64,000 nt of DNA from Rhodocollybia butyracea. Its lineage: Eukaryota > Basidiomycota > Agaricomycetes > Agaricales > Omphalotaceae. Each line of letters starts with the position of its first letter. Position 1 is the first letter of the stretch. Below, in pieces: positions 49,408 through 60,314 of the stretch. The DNA lies in assembly GCA_015501585.1 (NCBI GenBank), contig JADNRY010000061.1, positions 124,001 to 188,000 of the forward strand. The letters run 5' to 3'. The notes beneath the pieces are model-generated. The model did not search any database, was not told the DNA's origin, and worked only from the letters and a program-made list of their open reading frames with translations. Position numbers and translations under genes: made by a program.

Positions 49408-50749
49408 ATGCACATCCGGCTTGGAGCTGCAGGTGAGTTAACATCCTTCCAGGCTTCACTATCCACTAAATACTTCATGATTCAAGTATTGGGCTTGGTG
49501 GCCACAGGATGCGATATTGTTATTACTATGCGAGGAGAAATGCGATACATTTGGAAGTAAGCAAGTCACGTTCCTTGAGGGCCTGTTGACACTGCCCGCA
49601 ATTTAAGAAAACCCTTGCGCACAACGTTTGTACGATGCCTGTTCGTTTGGATGCGATATCTCCCAATCGCACTTCATATGTACGTAAAACGATTCTTATC
49701 GGAGGTTAACAACAACTTATTAGAATGCTATAGTATTAACATCGTTCTTACAAGAATATGGCTAGATGATGCTAAGCAGGTTTCAGAACATCGTTTGCAG
49801 GATTTTGACGATTTACCACCTTCTCACATTCACTATCGTGCTTATGTTACTTGAATTGGTTCTTGTACTTCGAGGTCCGTCTGGCAGAAACAAGTTTGTG
49901 GCTTCTATCTTTGATATCCAACCTTCTAGTTTACGCCCTATACGACCGAAGTCGGGCAGTGGGCATATCTCTTTTGCTTCTGCTTATGTCAAGAATTACT
50001 TCGTCCACCTATGGTGTCTATTATCACCTACTACGATCCCCAGAGAAGATTGGGTTTTCTCGACTATTGCGTCCCCAGAATCAATTTTAACGATGCTTGT
50101 AATCTGGTCTCGGTGCATTCGTTCGTCCTTATCGATATGTTTTTCAGTATTTCTCTGAGGAAGGAACACTAGATGTGGTATATTGATCGTTCAGTTGGTG
50201 ATCATTACCCTGGCTATGAAGCGCACTACGTGGGACTTTCGCCGGTATTCTCATTCGTTATTCTCTGTTTTGAACAAAGATGGTTTGAAAGTGTTCGGCA
50301 CTATTGGTGGTAAGAGACTAGTCCGCTCATTTACAGAACGTATATATTGACGTATTATCAATACTAGTGGCAGTAGTTGCAACAATCGTGACCTCGGCGA
50401 AGAAAAGAGTGAATCTACATTTTTTCATATTTCCGTGAGTTGTGTGACCGCCAGGGATTCAGCTATCACTGACTGACTCTACTTCCAGGCTTTTTATATC
50501 ACTGATTTCTGCTGCGGTACATGTTCATTGACATTTTTATTTATTACACCTCTGAAATTGCGCTTTCAGGGATGCCACACTATTCTTAATCTGCAGAAAT
50601 TGGAATCAGAATCGCCAGGTGCAGATAGGAACTCATCTGAGCAAAAGAGAGATATTGAATTGACTACTATTGTCGATGTCAATATAACAACCTGGGATGC
50701 GCCATGGGATGCAAGAACGTTTTGGATAACCAAAGATGAAACCACCTGA
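49408..50749 (+). pseudogene. DUF6533 membrane protein, copy 3, frameshifted
   Basis: Aligned by eye with copy 2. One extra T near 49795 shifts exon 3 (after VSEHR) so it reads LQDFDDLPPSH to a stop. A second extra base near 50056 shifts exon 4 after PEKIGF. Other exons (VLGLVATGCDIVITMRGEM; GCHTILNLQKLESE) remain recognisable. Both shifts are single-base insertions in T-runs, so a sequencing error must be considered, but two in one copy and none in copy 2 favour true decay. Confidence 0.75.
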
Positions 50750-50759
50750 GCAAGCCTGT

Positions 50760-51130
50760 TTAGCTCAAGGATGACGGTGGGTCCCGGAACTGGAAATTGT
50801 ACCAACTTTGTATACCACCCCTACCATGGCTCTCCCTGTCGCTCAGGGCCAAAAAAGTCAGGAGACCCAGTGAGTAAGTTCGATGGGCAAGGAACTCTGG
50901 GTCAAGCGCGCAAGTTCCCCGTAGTCAGACTATGTACATATGACCACTTGCCTGCTCATAGAAATTTTGCTTCTGTGGCCAAAGCACCTATCCAAACATT
51001 AATGGCAACAGCACAAATTTCGCTCTCCCCCTGTAGGAGGATCTCCAGATCTGACTGGAGGAGCCTGATTCAGCCTAATCTTGTTTGTTGAATCTGTTGG
51101 CTACCGTGACTATCGGCGAAAGACAACGAC
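50760..51130 (-). pseudogene. Truncated Zn(II)2Cys6 regulator relic after copy 3
   Basis: Minus-strand sequence homologous to the middle of the regulator at 60315-62242. Shared blocks include the intron border with CCTGCTCATAGAA and the tract TTGTTGAATCYGTTGGCTACC corresponding to about 61180-61450. Both ends are lost and no open frame remains. It abuts the 3' end of the DUF6533 copy in convergent orientation. Confidence 0.65.
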
Positions 51131-52200
51131 CTTTATGATAACTCCCCCACCCCCGCTTCCCCCTTCCACTATTACTACACTGCGGCTAGAATTTATTCTG
51201 ACAAATGACAGGGCATTGTTACCATTGATCCGCAACATTCCTATCATTGAATCTCGTCCATAACCACCCATCTACTGTGCCTTTCCCCCAGTGCCAATCA
51301 CAATACTGCGAGCACCTCTTCCCGACGAGCTGGCGCTAGGATTTCTTCGTATGAATACAGTCTCTTTGAAAAGCTTTTTGAAGCTTTACATCGATGTGGA
51401 CACTTGGGGTCATCGCGTTCCCCAGACACACTTATTTCTTGACTGAAGCAATTGGAATCTTAGTCGGCTCGGTTTGATCATGCAGCATTTATCAACATAC
51501 TTGTGTGAATGCCGAAGGCGAATCATATATACGATGTTGGTGTTGGATATCTGCAGCTCGTTTGTGATATTAAGGAAGCGGACCACTTGAGTTATACGGG
51601 GCTCATGATTGAAGTGTGTCACTGAATAGCTAGCTGATGTGATAAGTTACAGCTTGATTGAAGCCTGAGGGTAAGATGGGTCTTGGACATGTATGTAGGT
51701 CATAAACTTGAGCTCTCCCGCTGTAAAGCTGTCAGATTCAGACGGTTCACTCAACTTATGTACTGTCTTTGTGGATCTATGCACGGAGAAGATTTTATCA
51801 TACCTCGTTTATCATCTTTGTGTGCAGCTTAAGTTGGTCAACTGGGAAGTGGTCAGAGCCTTTCCAGTACTATCCCGTCTAACGATAGGGTTTTGCGGTA
51901 CTTAATAGATCTAGTGTAAATGGAGTAAAAGCAAACCAAAGTGAGGTTCGAAGCCCCAATTTGTAGCAGACCTCTCCAACACTTCCTTCCCTGTCCGTGA
52001 GCATTGGGAGCAACTTTGAGCACCCTATTCTGTCATATCGTTGCCAGTTTTCACGCTAGTATAATTAAAGGTTTTCTACCAGCCACTCACAATACGTATA
52101 TATCATGCCTGCCTATAAGCCGTCCTACTACTACTGATTCGTGATTCCCATGTCTTCGTCGCTTATATATTGAATGCTTGGCTCACCACTCGTATATATA
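51131..52200. other. Unassigned accessory DNA
   Basis: About 1.1 kb between a regulator relic and DUF6533 copy 4. No family is recognised in short open frames on either strand. The last 250 bases resemble the upstream regions of the other copies. Confidence 0.4.
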
Positions 52201-52279
52201 CCGACATGTATGAGGTTTCCATGCCGTTCAACTTGATCCACACTTGTACCTCCATCATACTCGTGGCCTCCAGACGAAA

Positions 52280-53635
52280 ATGCACATCCGGTTTGGAGCT
52301 GCAGGTGAGTTAAGGTCCTTCCAAGAGTTGCTACTCACTAAATACTTCATGATACAAGTATTGGGCTTGGTGGCCACGGGATGCGATATTGCTCTTACCA
52401 TGCGAGGGGAAGTGCAATACATCTGGAGGTGAGCAAGTCACGCTCGATATCGACCTGCTGGCCCCAACAGCCATTTTCAGAAAAACCCTTACGCATAACT
52501 CGTGTACGGTGTCTTTTCGTTTTGATGCGATATCTTCCAATCGCACTCCATATGTACGTGGAAACGATCCTTATCGGAGGATAACAATTCATTAGAATGC
52601 TACAGTATTAACATCGTTCTTACAAGAATATGGCTGGATGGTGCCACTGAGCAGGTTTCAGAACCTCATTGCAGGATTATGATGATTTTCCGGCTTCTCA
52701 CATTCTCTACCATGCTTATGTTCCTGGAATTGGTTCTTGTACTTCGAGGTCCGTCCATGAGATCAAGTTCGTGGCTTCTCTCTGTGAGACCCAATCTTCT
52801 AGTTTACGCCCTATATGGTCAAAGTCGGGCAGTGGGCATATTTCTTTCGCTTCTGCTTATGTCAAGAATTGCTTCATCAACCTATTGCGTCTATAATCAC
52901 GTACTGCGGTCCCCAGAGAAGTTTGAGTACACCAGTCATTGCGTTGGAAGTGTGAATTTTGATGATGCTCGCAGTCTGGTCTGGGTGCTTTCGTTCGTCC
53001 CCGCTCATGTTTTTTTTTTTCAGAATTTCTCTAATAGAACAATGATACTAGATGTGGTATATTGATCGTTCAGTTGGTGATCATTGCCCTGGCTATGAAG
53101 CGCACTGTGTGGGACTTTCGCCGTTATTCCCATTCATTGTTCTCCATCTTAAACAAAGATGGTCTGAAAGTGTTCGGCGCTATTGTTTGGTAACATACCT
53201 GTTTACTCATTTCCAGAACGCATATATTGACGTACCTTTAATAGTAGCAGTGGTTGCGACGACCGTGACCTCGGTGAAGAAAGGAGCGACGCCATATTTT
53301 TTCATATTTCCGTGAGTTGTGTGACTGTCAGGAAGTCAACTATCAGTGATCACTGAATGACTCTACTTCCAGCATTTTCATATCATTAATTTCTGCTGCG
53401 GTACGTGTTCCTTCACATCTGGATACTGGTGATATCTCTAACTCGTGCTTCCAGGGATGCCACACCATTCTTAATCTGCAAAAATTCGAATTTGAATTGA
53501 CAGTCGCAGATGGGAACTCATCTGAGCAAAATAGAGATATCGACTTTACTACTATCGGCACTGTGAATATAAACAAGCTGGGATGCACCATGGGATGCAA
53601 GGACATTCCAGACAACCGAAGATGAAATCATCTGA
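52280..53635 (+). pseudogene. DUF6533 membrane protein, copy 4, frameshifted
   Basis: Exon pattern as in copies 1-2, starting MHIRFGAAGELRSFQEL. An extra A at the start of exon 2 (52481-52485), an extra T near 53186 at the end of exon 5 and an extra A near 53572 in the last exon each break the frame. The last shift makes it read NINKLGCTMGCKD in place of the family's WDAPWDARTF. Exon 4 (VYALYGQSRAVGIFLSLLLM) is intact. Confidence 0.72.
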
Positions 53636-53639
53636 GCAA

Positions 53640-54470
53640 GACGCTGGCCCGTCGAGCTCGAGGGATGATGGTTAACGGAACTGGAAGTTGTACCGACTTT
53701 GTATACTACCTCGACCATGGTTCCTCCGCTATCGCGTGAGTGTTGAACTAGCGGTCTAGGGCCAGAAAAGTTAGGAGAACCGGTGAGTAAATTCGATGGG
53801 CAGGGAACTTTGACTCGGAGTCAAGCACGCAGGGTTCCAGACGCCGTGGTCAAGCTATGTACACTCGACTGTTACTTACCTGTTCATAGATTTTTGCTTC
53901 TATGGCCAAGGCTTACTACCTACAAAACCAAATGACGCGACATTTTTCTCTCCGACCCTGCTAGCCCCGAGTCTCCATGATCTATCCGAACATCAATCCA
54001 GTCCAACATCACCAAATTCGTTCTCCTCCTGAATACCATGTGCCGGAGGTGGGACTAATGGACAAGGGAGCCTGATCCAAGGAGGTCTTATTGGATCCAT
54101 TGGCTACCATCAGCGAAAGACAATTTTGACCTGATAACTGTCTTCCACGACTTTTGCCCAATAGAAAGAAAGCATCTGGGATTCAGATTGAAGAGGATCC
54201 TGGGTTTCGCGAAGGGGGTGCATCTGATTTTAGGCGGAAGCTTATGGGTGTTTGTGTGGCGGGGAATCTTGAGGAGATGCCAGCCCCGACACATTCATTA
54301 ACGTGCAACTGGAGGCAGCGGTACGGACAAGGGTGCGGAAGAAAGGGATCGGGAACGATCGGAAGTCAAGAATCCAGCGAAAAAACCAGCTCGGATGCGT
54401 CACTCAGAAAGGCTGGAACTCTCAAAGCTTTCAGTCATTCAGTCGGGTTACTGTCTGTTACTGTGCACAA
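53640..54470 (-). pseudogene. Longer Zn(II)2Cys6 regulator relic after copy 4
   Basis: Minus-strand homology to the 60-62 kb regulator over its middle domain and up to the exon just after the DNA-binding domain. Landmarks are the TCCACGACTTTT block near 54145, ATTCAGATTGAAGAG near 54180, AAAAAACCAGCTCGGA near 54383 and TTCAGTCGGGTTA near 54440. No continuous frame survives and the zinc cluster is not found. Confidence 0.65.
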
Positions 54471-54789
54471 AGATATATAGATATACGCACTTTTAAATAA
54501 TCGTCGGAACCGACGGCTCCGGGTCTGTATTGTCTCTTTGATTGTACATCTCCGTCTGTCGGCGATCAGTGCTCCAGAAGTTAGGACTGCAAGAATGCTT
54601 GGCTCTTTCTTTGCTTTCCTGTTTCTCCCTTCAAGTTTCCTATTTCGGATCGGACGTGAAAAACGTCATTGTTCCTGTATTGAATTTTTCGCTGCATTCG
54701 TCGAGCATTCATAACTGCATAAGTATATATGTCAGCGTGAATAACATTCAATTTGGTCCACACTTAGTCTCCCTCCATACTCGACGAGA

Positions 54790-56130
54790 ATGCACATCCG
54801 GCTTGGAGCTGCTGGTGAGTTAACGTGAGTTAACGTCGTTCCAAGAGTCATTATTCACCAAAAACTTCATGATTCAAGTATTGGGCTTGGTGACTACAGG
54901 ATGCGACATTGCCCTTACTATGCGAGGGGAAGTGCAATACATCTGGAAGTGAGCAAGTCTCGTTTTTCACTATTAACCTGTTGACGCTGACTTGCCATTT
55001 TCAGAAAACCCCTGCAAATAACATTTGTACGATGCCTCTTCGTTTTGATGCGATATCTTCCAATCGCACTTCATGTGTATGCTTTTCAGAGGTTGACAAT
55101 AACGTGAATTGCTGATTAGAATGCTACAGTATCAATATTGTTCTTGCAAGTACAGGGCTAGATAATGCTGAGCAGGTCCCAGAACAGTATTGTAGGATTA
55201 TGATGGTTTTCCGAATTCTCACATTCTCTACCATGCTTGCGTTGCTTGAATTGATTCTTATAACTCGAGGTCCGTCCAGAAACAAGTTTGTGGATTCCCT
55301 TGTCCGATAACCAATCTTCTAGTTTATGCCCTATATAACCGAAGTCGAGCAATAGGCACATTTCTTGTGCTTCTGCTTGTATTGAGAATTGCTTCAACAG
55401 CCTATAGCGTCTATGATCACGTACTGCGGCTCCCAGAGAAGATTGAGTATACCAGCCATTGCGTCGCCACTGTCAATTTCAAAAATGCTCGTAACCTGCT
55501 CTGGGTGATCCCGTTCGTCTTTGTCAATATGTTTTCATATTTTCTCTCAAAAAATAATCCTAGATGTGGTATATTGATTGTTCAGGTGGCGATCATTACC
55601 TTAGCAATGAAGCGCACCATGTGGGACTTTCGCCAGTATTCTTACTCGTTGTTCTCTGTTTTGAACAAAGATGGTCTGAAAGTGTTCGGCGCTATTGTTG
55701 GTAACATAATAGTCTACTCATTTTTAGAATGCTATATTGACGTATTATCAATAGTGGCAGTGGTTGCGACAGTTGTAACGTTGGCGAAGAAGGGCGGGAC
55801 TCTATATTTCTTCATATTTCCGTGAGTTGTTAGACTGGGAATTCCACCTATCACTGAATATCGAGTCTACTTCCAGGCTTTTGATAGCAATGATTTCCGC
55901 TGCAGTACATGTTCATTGACATTTGGATACTTTTACTACCTCTAATGCTCTTTCAGGGATGCCATACCATTCTCAACCTGCAGAAATTGGAATCGGAATT
56001 GGCAGGCGCAGATGTGAACTCATCCGAGCAAAAGAGAAACATCGAATTTACTACTATCGGCGACGTAACCGCATGGGATGCACCATGGGATGCTAGAACA
56101 TTTCAGGTAGTCGTAGATGACGCCATCTGA
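54790..56130 (+). CDS. DUF6533 membrane protein, copy 5, possibly disrupted
   Basis: Exons 2 to the end are open: KPLQITFVRCLFVLMRYLP, INIVLASTGLDNAEQ, VYALYNRSRAIGTFLVLLLV, VAIITLAMKRTMWDFRQYS, VAVVATVVTLAKKGGTLYF, and GCHTILNLQKLESEL ending VVVDDAI at 56130. Near the start the decamer GTGAGTTAAC is duplicated in tandem (54815-54824, 54825-54834), which puts a TGA in frame if this stretch is exonic. If instead it is a GTGAGT..CAAG intron, as the conserved GTGAG site in all copies allows, the gene is still intact. Status cannot be decided without RNA. Confidence 0.6.
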
Positions 56131-56470
56131 GCAAAATTTTACCAACTTTGTATACCGCCTCTACGATTGCTCCTCCCCTATGGCGTCGGACCGGAAAAAT
56201 TAGGGGAACCAGTGAGTATATTCGATAGGCAGGGAACCATTCGAACGCGCAAGGTTCCAGGCGCCGTTGTCGGAGTATATGCACTTTATTACTTACCTGC
56301 TCATATTCGTGACCTGGCCAAGACACATCACCTACAACATAAAAAGGACACGTCATATCCAAAAACTCACCCAACGCCGATAGCCCATTCATGATCTATT
56401 CAAACATATGTCCAACCCAATACTTAGTACAAAATCCACTCCCCACCCTCAATACCATCAGCTGGGAGCG
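56131..56470 (-). pseudogene. Truncated Zn(II)2Cys6 regulator relic after copy 5
   Basis: Minus-strand homology to the 60-62 kb regulator: a GGAIVEAVYKVGKIL reading corresponds to LAILAKAVYCWEKAG there. The CCTGCTCATA intron border and the following exon ending in the EMTCPFDV-like block are also seen. Fragmentary. Confidence 0.55.
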
Positions 56471-56843
56471 TAGAACAAAGATATTATATTACAGTACTTG
56501 CTATACCAAGTGGAATTGGAATTGGAATTGATTACACGGCCATTCAGCTCAGCTAAAAGCGGTCCCCCGAAGGGAACTAGCCGGTCCCTACACCAGCACA
56601 GGCAGCGAGCTCGACTCTCATGGATATAATTATTTACATTCTGTTGCTAATAACAAGTAGGAAAAATATTATCTCACTTGCAAGCTGCAAGTTGTAACTA
56701 AATTACATAACCATGCCGGCGCGTAAATTTCGGGCCCGCCTCCGCTTCCCTCCCTCCCTCGCAAGCTCGGGGGGTCCCCCAAGCCGGGAAGTCGTCGGCG
56801 GGCACCCTAAAGCCTCATTTACGCTGAATATATATGCGGAGCG

Positions 56844-56921
56844 CCCAACCCCTAACCTAACCCTAAACCCTAACCCTAAACCCTAACCAACCCTAAACCT
56901 AACCTAGCCCTAAACCCTAAC
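56844..56921. repeat. Interstitial telomere-like repeat tract
   Basis: About 78 bases of mixed CCCTAA and CCCTAAA units with a few degenerate CCTAA or CCAA units, that is, TTAGGG-type on the minus strand. Confidence 0.85.
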
Positions 56922-56935
56922 AAGCTCTACCGTAC

Positions 56936-56999
56936 TTTTGGCAATGCCAACGGTTACTCTGTTAGGGTTAGTAACAAGAGTAACCTTGGCATTGCAAAA
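56936..56999. repeat. Long near-perfect hairpin next to the telomere-like tract
   Basis: Arms of about 28 bases (left TTTTGGCAATGCCAACGGTT and on; right its complement) surround a 7-base loop GGGTTAG. Few mismatches. Confidence 0.85.
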
Positions 57000-57057
57000 T
57001 ACTAGCTGAGTGGAATGAACTTATGGGAAACTTAAGCCTTGAGCACAAGGGACACCC

Positions 57058-57864
57058 TAGGGATCCGCACCGTAACCGTATAATACGGTTGACGGTACGG
57101 CTACTGGGGTAGCCGTAACCGTACCGTAGAGCTGCTGAGCGTCAGCTATACGGTACGGCTTTGGTACGGGATCCATACGTAAAAGACGGCCGTATACGGC
57201 TATGATACGGCCGTATTTTATTACCGATGTACTGCAGCATCTTCTCTCACCTTTATGCTCACTTTGTTCACTCTCCTGGTCCAGTCTATTTAAAAAATAC
57301 AACCTAGTCCATAATCCAGCTTTCATGTCACTAGTACCTGCATGTAATACATAGCATGAAACTGTAGACAGTAATCAACTTCACTGTACTTCTGATGATG
57401 AGCTGGAGCGATATTTTGATGCACCACGCCCAAGGTGGCTGTAATATTCTCGGAAGACTGAGCCTCCAGAATTGTACCAAATGCCGGCAATTTCATGGAG
57501 ATTCCACATACTGATACTTATTGCTGTCAAGTGCATTTTTTCAGGCGGATACCATATCTTTTCTTCATAGTCACTTGAGGCCGGAGATAATTCAAGAGGC
57601 CCTTATTCAAAACAAAGATCAGCTCAGGCTTTGAAGAAAAGGACTTGAGAATGCTCCAAAGGCTAGTATAGGTGCATAGACATATTGTCTAATACATTGT
57701 GATTTTTACGGCCATATAATATGGCCGTAAACTGTATTTTTACCTGTACCATACTGTAAGACATTTCTCAAGTGCATATACGGTACGGTTACGGTACTAT
57801 CAGGTACCGTATAGAACCGTAAGCTGTACGGCCGTAACCGTATACGGTACGGTGCGGATCCCTA
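57058..57864. mobile_element. hAT-family DNA transposon, deletion derivative (807 bases)
   Basis: Perfect 8-base target-site duplication GGACACCC at 57050-57057 and 57865-57872. Terminal inverted repeats begin TAGGGATCCGCACCGTA at both ends, with many subterminal CCGTA/TACGG palindromes as in hAT transposase-binding regions. Inside, plus-strand frames from 57390 read SDDELERYFDAPRP, then ELYQM followed in a shifted frame by NFMEIP, and HSHLRPEIIQEALIQNK near 57575. These are remains of the hAT C-terminal dimerisation domain, with a stop and frameshifts. Non-autonomous. Confidence 0.9.
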
Positions 57865-57872
57865 GGACACCC

Positions 57873-60314
57873 TTTGTACTATACTTACTAACAACTTGCT
57901 AACAACAAGTGCATAGTATCTGTGTCACTTGCTATGATCAATCATTTATAAATAATCCATGCACTTGGTATAACAAGTGCACAGATATTACGAGTCCTGA
58001 ATGTAATGAAGGCTTGTCCTTATGGCGGGTTTTGCGTGAGAATTTTTCCCGATTAAGCCTGATTTTGTCCAAATCCGGTTGACCCAATTAGGGTTTCGTT
58101 TCAATATATTTGGAATGTCAAAGCATATTACATGTGACTTTCTGCATCATCAATCCTTGTTTTCGGCACTTCCGTTTCCCGCTGCTGCTCGAATTTAGAC
58201 TCAAAAGGTAACTTCTGCGCATCCTGCTCTAAATCTCTTGATACTCAAATTGCTTTGCAGAATCCAGATGTAATTCTGCGATTGCGGACTCTGGCTTTCT
58301 CTGACTTTCTGCTTCTTTTTTTCTTCTTCTTCTTCATCAACCTGCGCTGAAGCTTCAAATCAACCTGGCTCATCCACCTCCAGAGTCTTTACAAGGACCA
58401 ACTTCTCCACTAAAAGCCTTCTGTGTTCAATCTACTTCCCCGGGTTCTGCTTCTTTACCTTTAGCCTCTGTTCCAGCCGACTCGGCGAACCTGAACAACT
58501 CCAAGAAAAGATTCAGGAGACCAAGAGCCTGTTGCTCTTCTTTTGGTAAGCAATGGACAGGAGGCTCGAGAGTTAAATTGATTTTTATTCAGAACAAGGT
58601 CCCACTCTCAATCCAAGTAACATCTTCAATAAACTTCAATCAATTCGCCAAACGTGTGGGTCCTGTATTTTGGTTGCAAAGTGACAGGGATATGGTTGGC
58701 TGCATATGGCTTTTTAAGTTAGCTCTCTCTCAGTTCTTGTAAGAGTTTTGTGCTAAATTATTACAGGATGTTTTCAAGACTTGTATTTGTACTTCCAAAT
58801 CTCATACTGGCTGTAATCCTCTTGAGTGTATATTATCCCACGTATAAGCCAGCACCTCCATCAGTGACATTCTCCGTACTTTGAATGGAACTCGTATGAG
58901 CCACAAGCTGTAACAGAAGCTCCAACTCGACTACAGTCATTCCAGGAAGCATCAGCCATATTTTCCAACCAATACTTTGGTCGGGACAGAGGATGAGTTG
59001 GAAATGAGCCGAAACAGTGAGTTTCTCAGAGATGAAATCTTGGCTGGTCTTGAACATGCCGCACAGGATGTAATTACTCAAGTTATGGACAACCTGGATG
59101 TACAGAACGTCGGAGCCTTGAAGGTGATATTTTTTCATTTCCACATTTTTCCTTACTCATTCCATTTCTACAGAACCACGTCCTTGAACTCAAGATCCTT
59201 CAGGCATCTCACATAGTCATTTGTCGATATAGCGTTTTCTCGAGGCATCCGTTTGTTAAAAATAAATCTATGGAGGAAACGAGCTTTGATATGAACTTTA
59301 ACTTGTCGGAGGAGAGTTGGTGAAGATATGTCAGCCGTCCTCCAGGTTCGAAACAATTGAAAGACTGCATAAGTAGGTAAGTATTATTCTGTAAAAACAA
59401 GTATCTCACCTGCCTCATGACTCCCTAGTAACATAGTGATATGTGCAGTCTAAAGCCAGAATTGTGTTGAAGTGAAGGTGAGATGGTGCTGGGTCAAGTG
59501 AGTGGTGTTTTGCACCTGGTTTATATACAACATCTCTGACGTGCAAGGAAACCACAGTGTCTATACTCGAGTTGATTTTTTTTGACCCATTTGAGAGAGT
59601 GTTCATGATGAAAATAAATAATTTTACTTCCTGTTAGAAGTGCCGGGCGCGGAATCGAGGGGTTTCTCAAAGATACATCACAAGCTGAGGTTTTTATACC
59701 TGTAAAGTTGTAAATTGACAATAGTATGACAACAGGACTTGTACCTGCCACGCCCTTGGCGATGGCCCACACTCGCAAGTATTAGTAGTGTCATAGGTTG
59801 CACCTGGAGGAGCTGTGATGCAGAGATTCCATTTCGTTGAAGACCTATATGCACACGTATATTGTTCTACTTCAGCCTGACTGAAGTAGGCTGCGAGAGA
59901 ATGGTTCCAGAATTGCCGATCTCAAGCGTTTCATTTGGAAATGATTACAGTTGTGCCAGCAATCCGGTGATGGGACTCGGTCATGTCAGTGGGGCATGTC
60001 AGTGGGGCAAGCAGTTTATCAATTATCACTCATGCCAGTCCATACCAACTGCAACAACAGTTGCAGTCTTGATAGCCTGGCAGACACATACGTGCGTGCG
60101 TAGCTGTGGCTCCTAGACCTTGGATTACAATTGGCAGCAATTAGCAGTAAGTAGTGCCTGCAAACTGTCTTGCAGATTACCAAAGTGTCCTTTTCATTAG
60201 CTGAGTAGTCTATGAGTTGTAGGGTTACATATTATAGGGGAGCTGTAGTAGTAACAATACATAGGACTGAAAGCACCACATCCGTCCGTAATCTAAACTA
60301 AAAATTCTACTATT
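57873..60314. other. 2.4 kb accessory DNA with no assigned gene
   Basis: AT-rich at first, with palindromic CACTTGGTATAACAAGTG-like motifs near 57970, then a TTCTTC-rich stretch near 58310-58340. A plus-strand frame near 58980-59130 (EILAGLEHAAQDVITQVMD) ends at a GTGATA donor-like site but matches no family I know. It may be an unrecognised transposon body. Confidence 0.35.

Noticed and set aside
57057..57326. 89-residue minus-strand frame
   Set aside because: Runs through the hAT terminal repeats; a chance frame in palindromic DNA.
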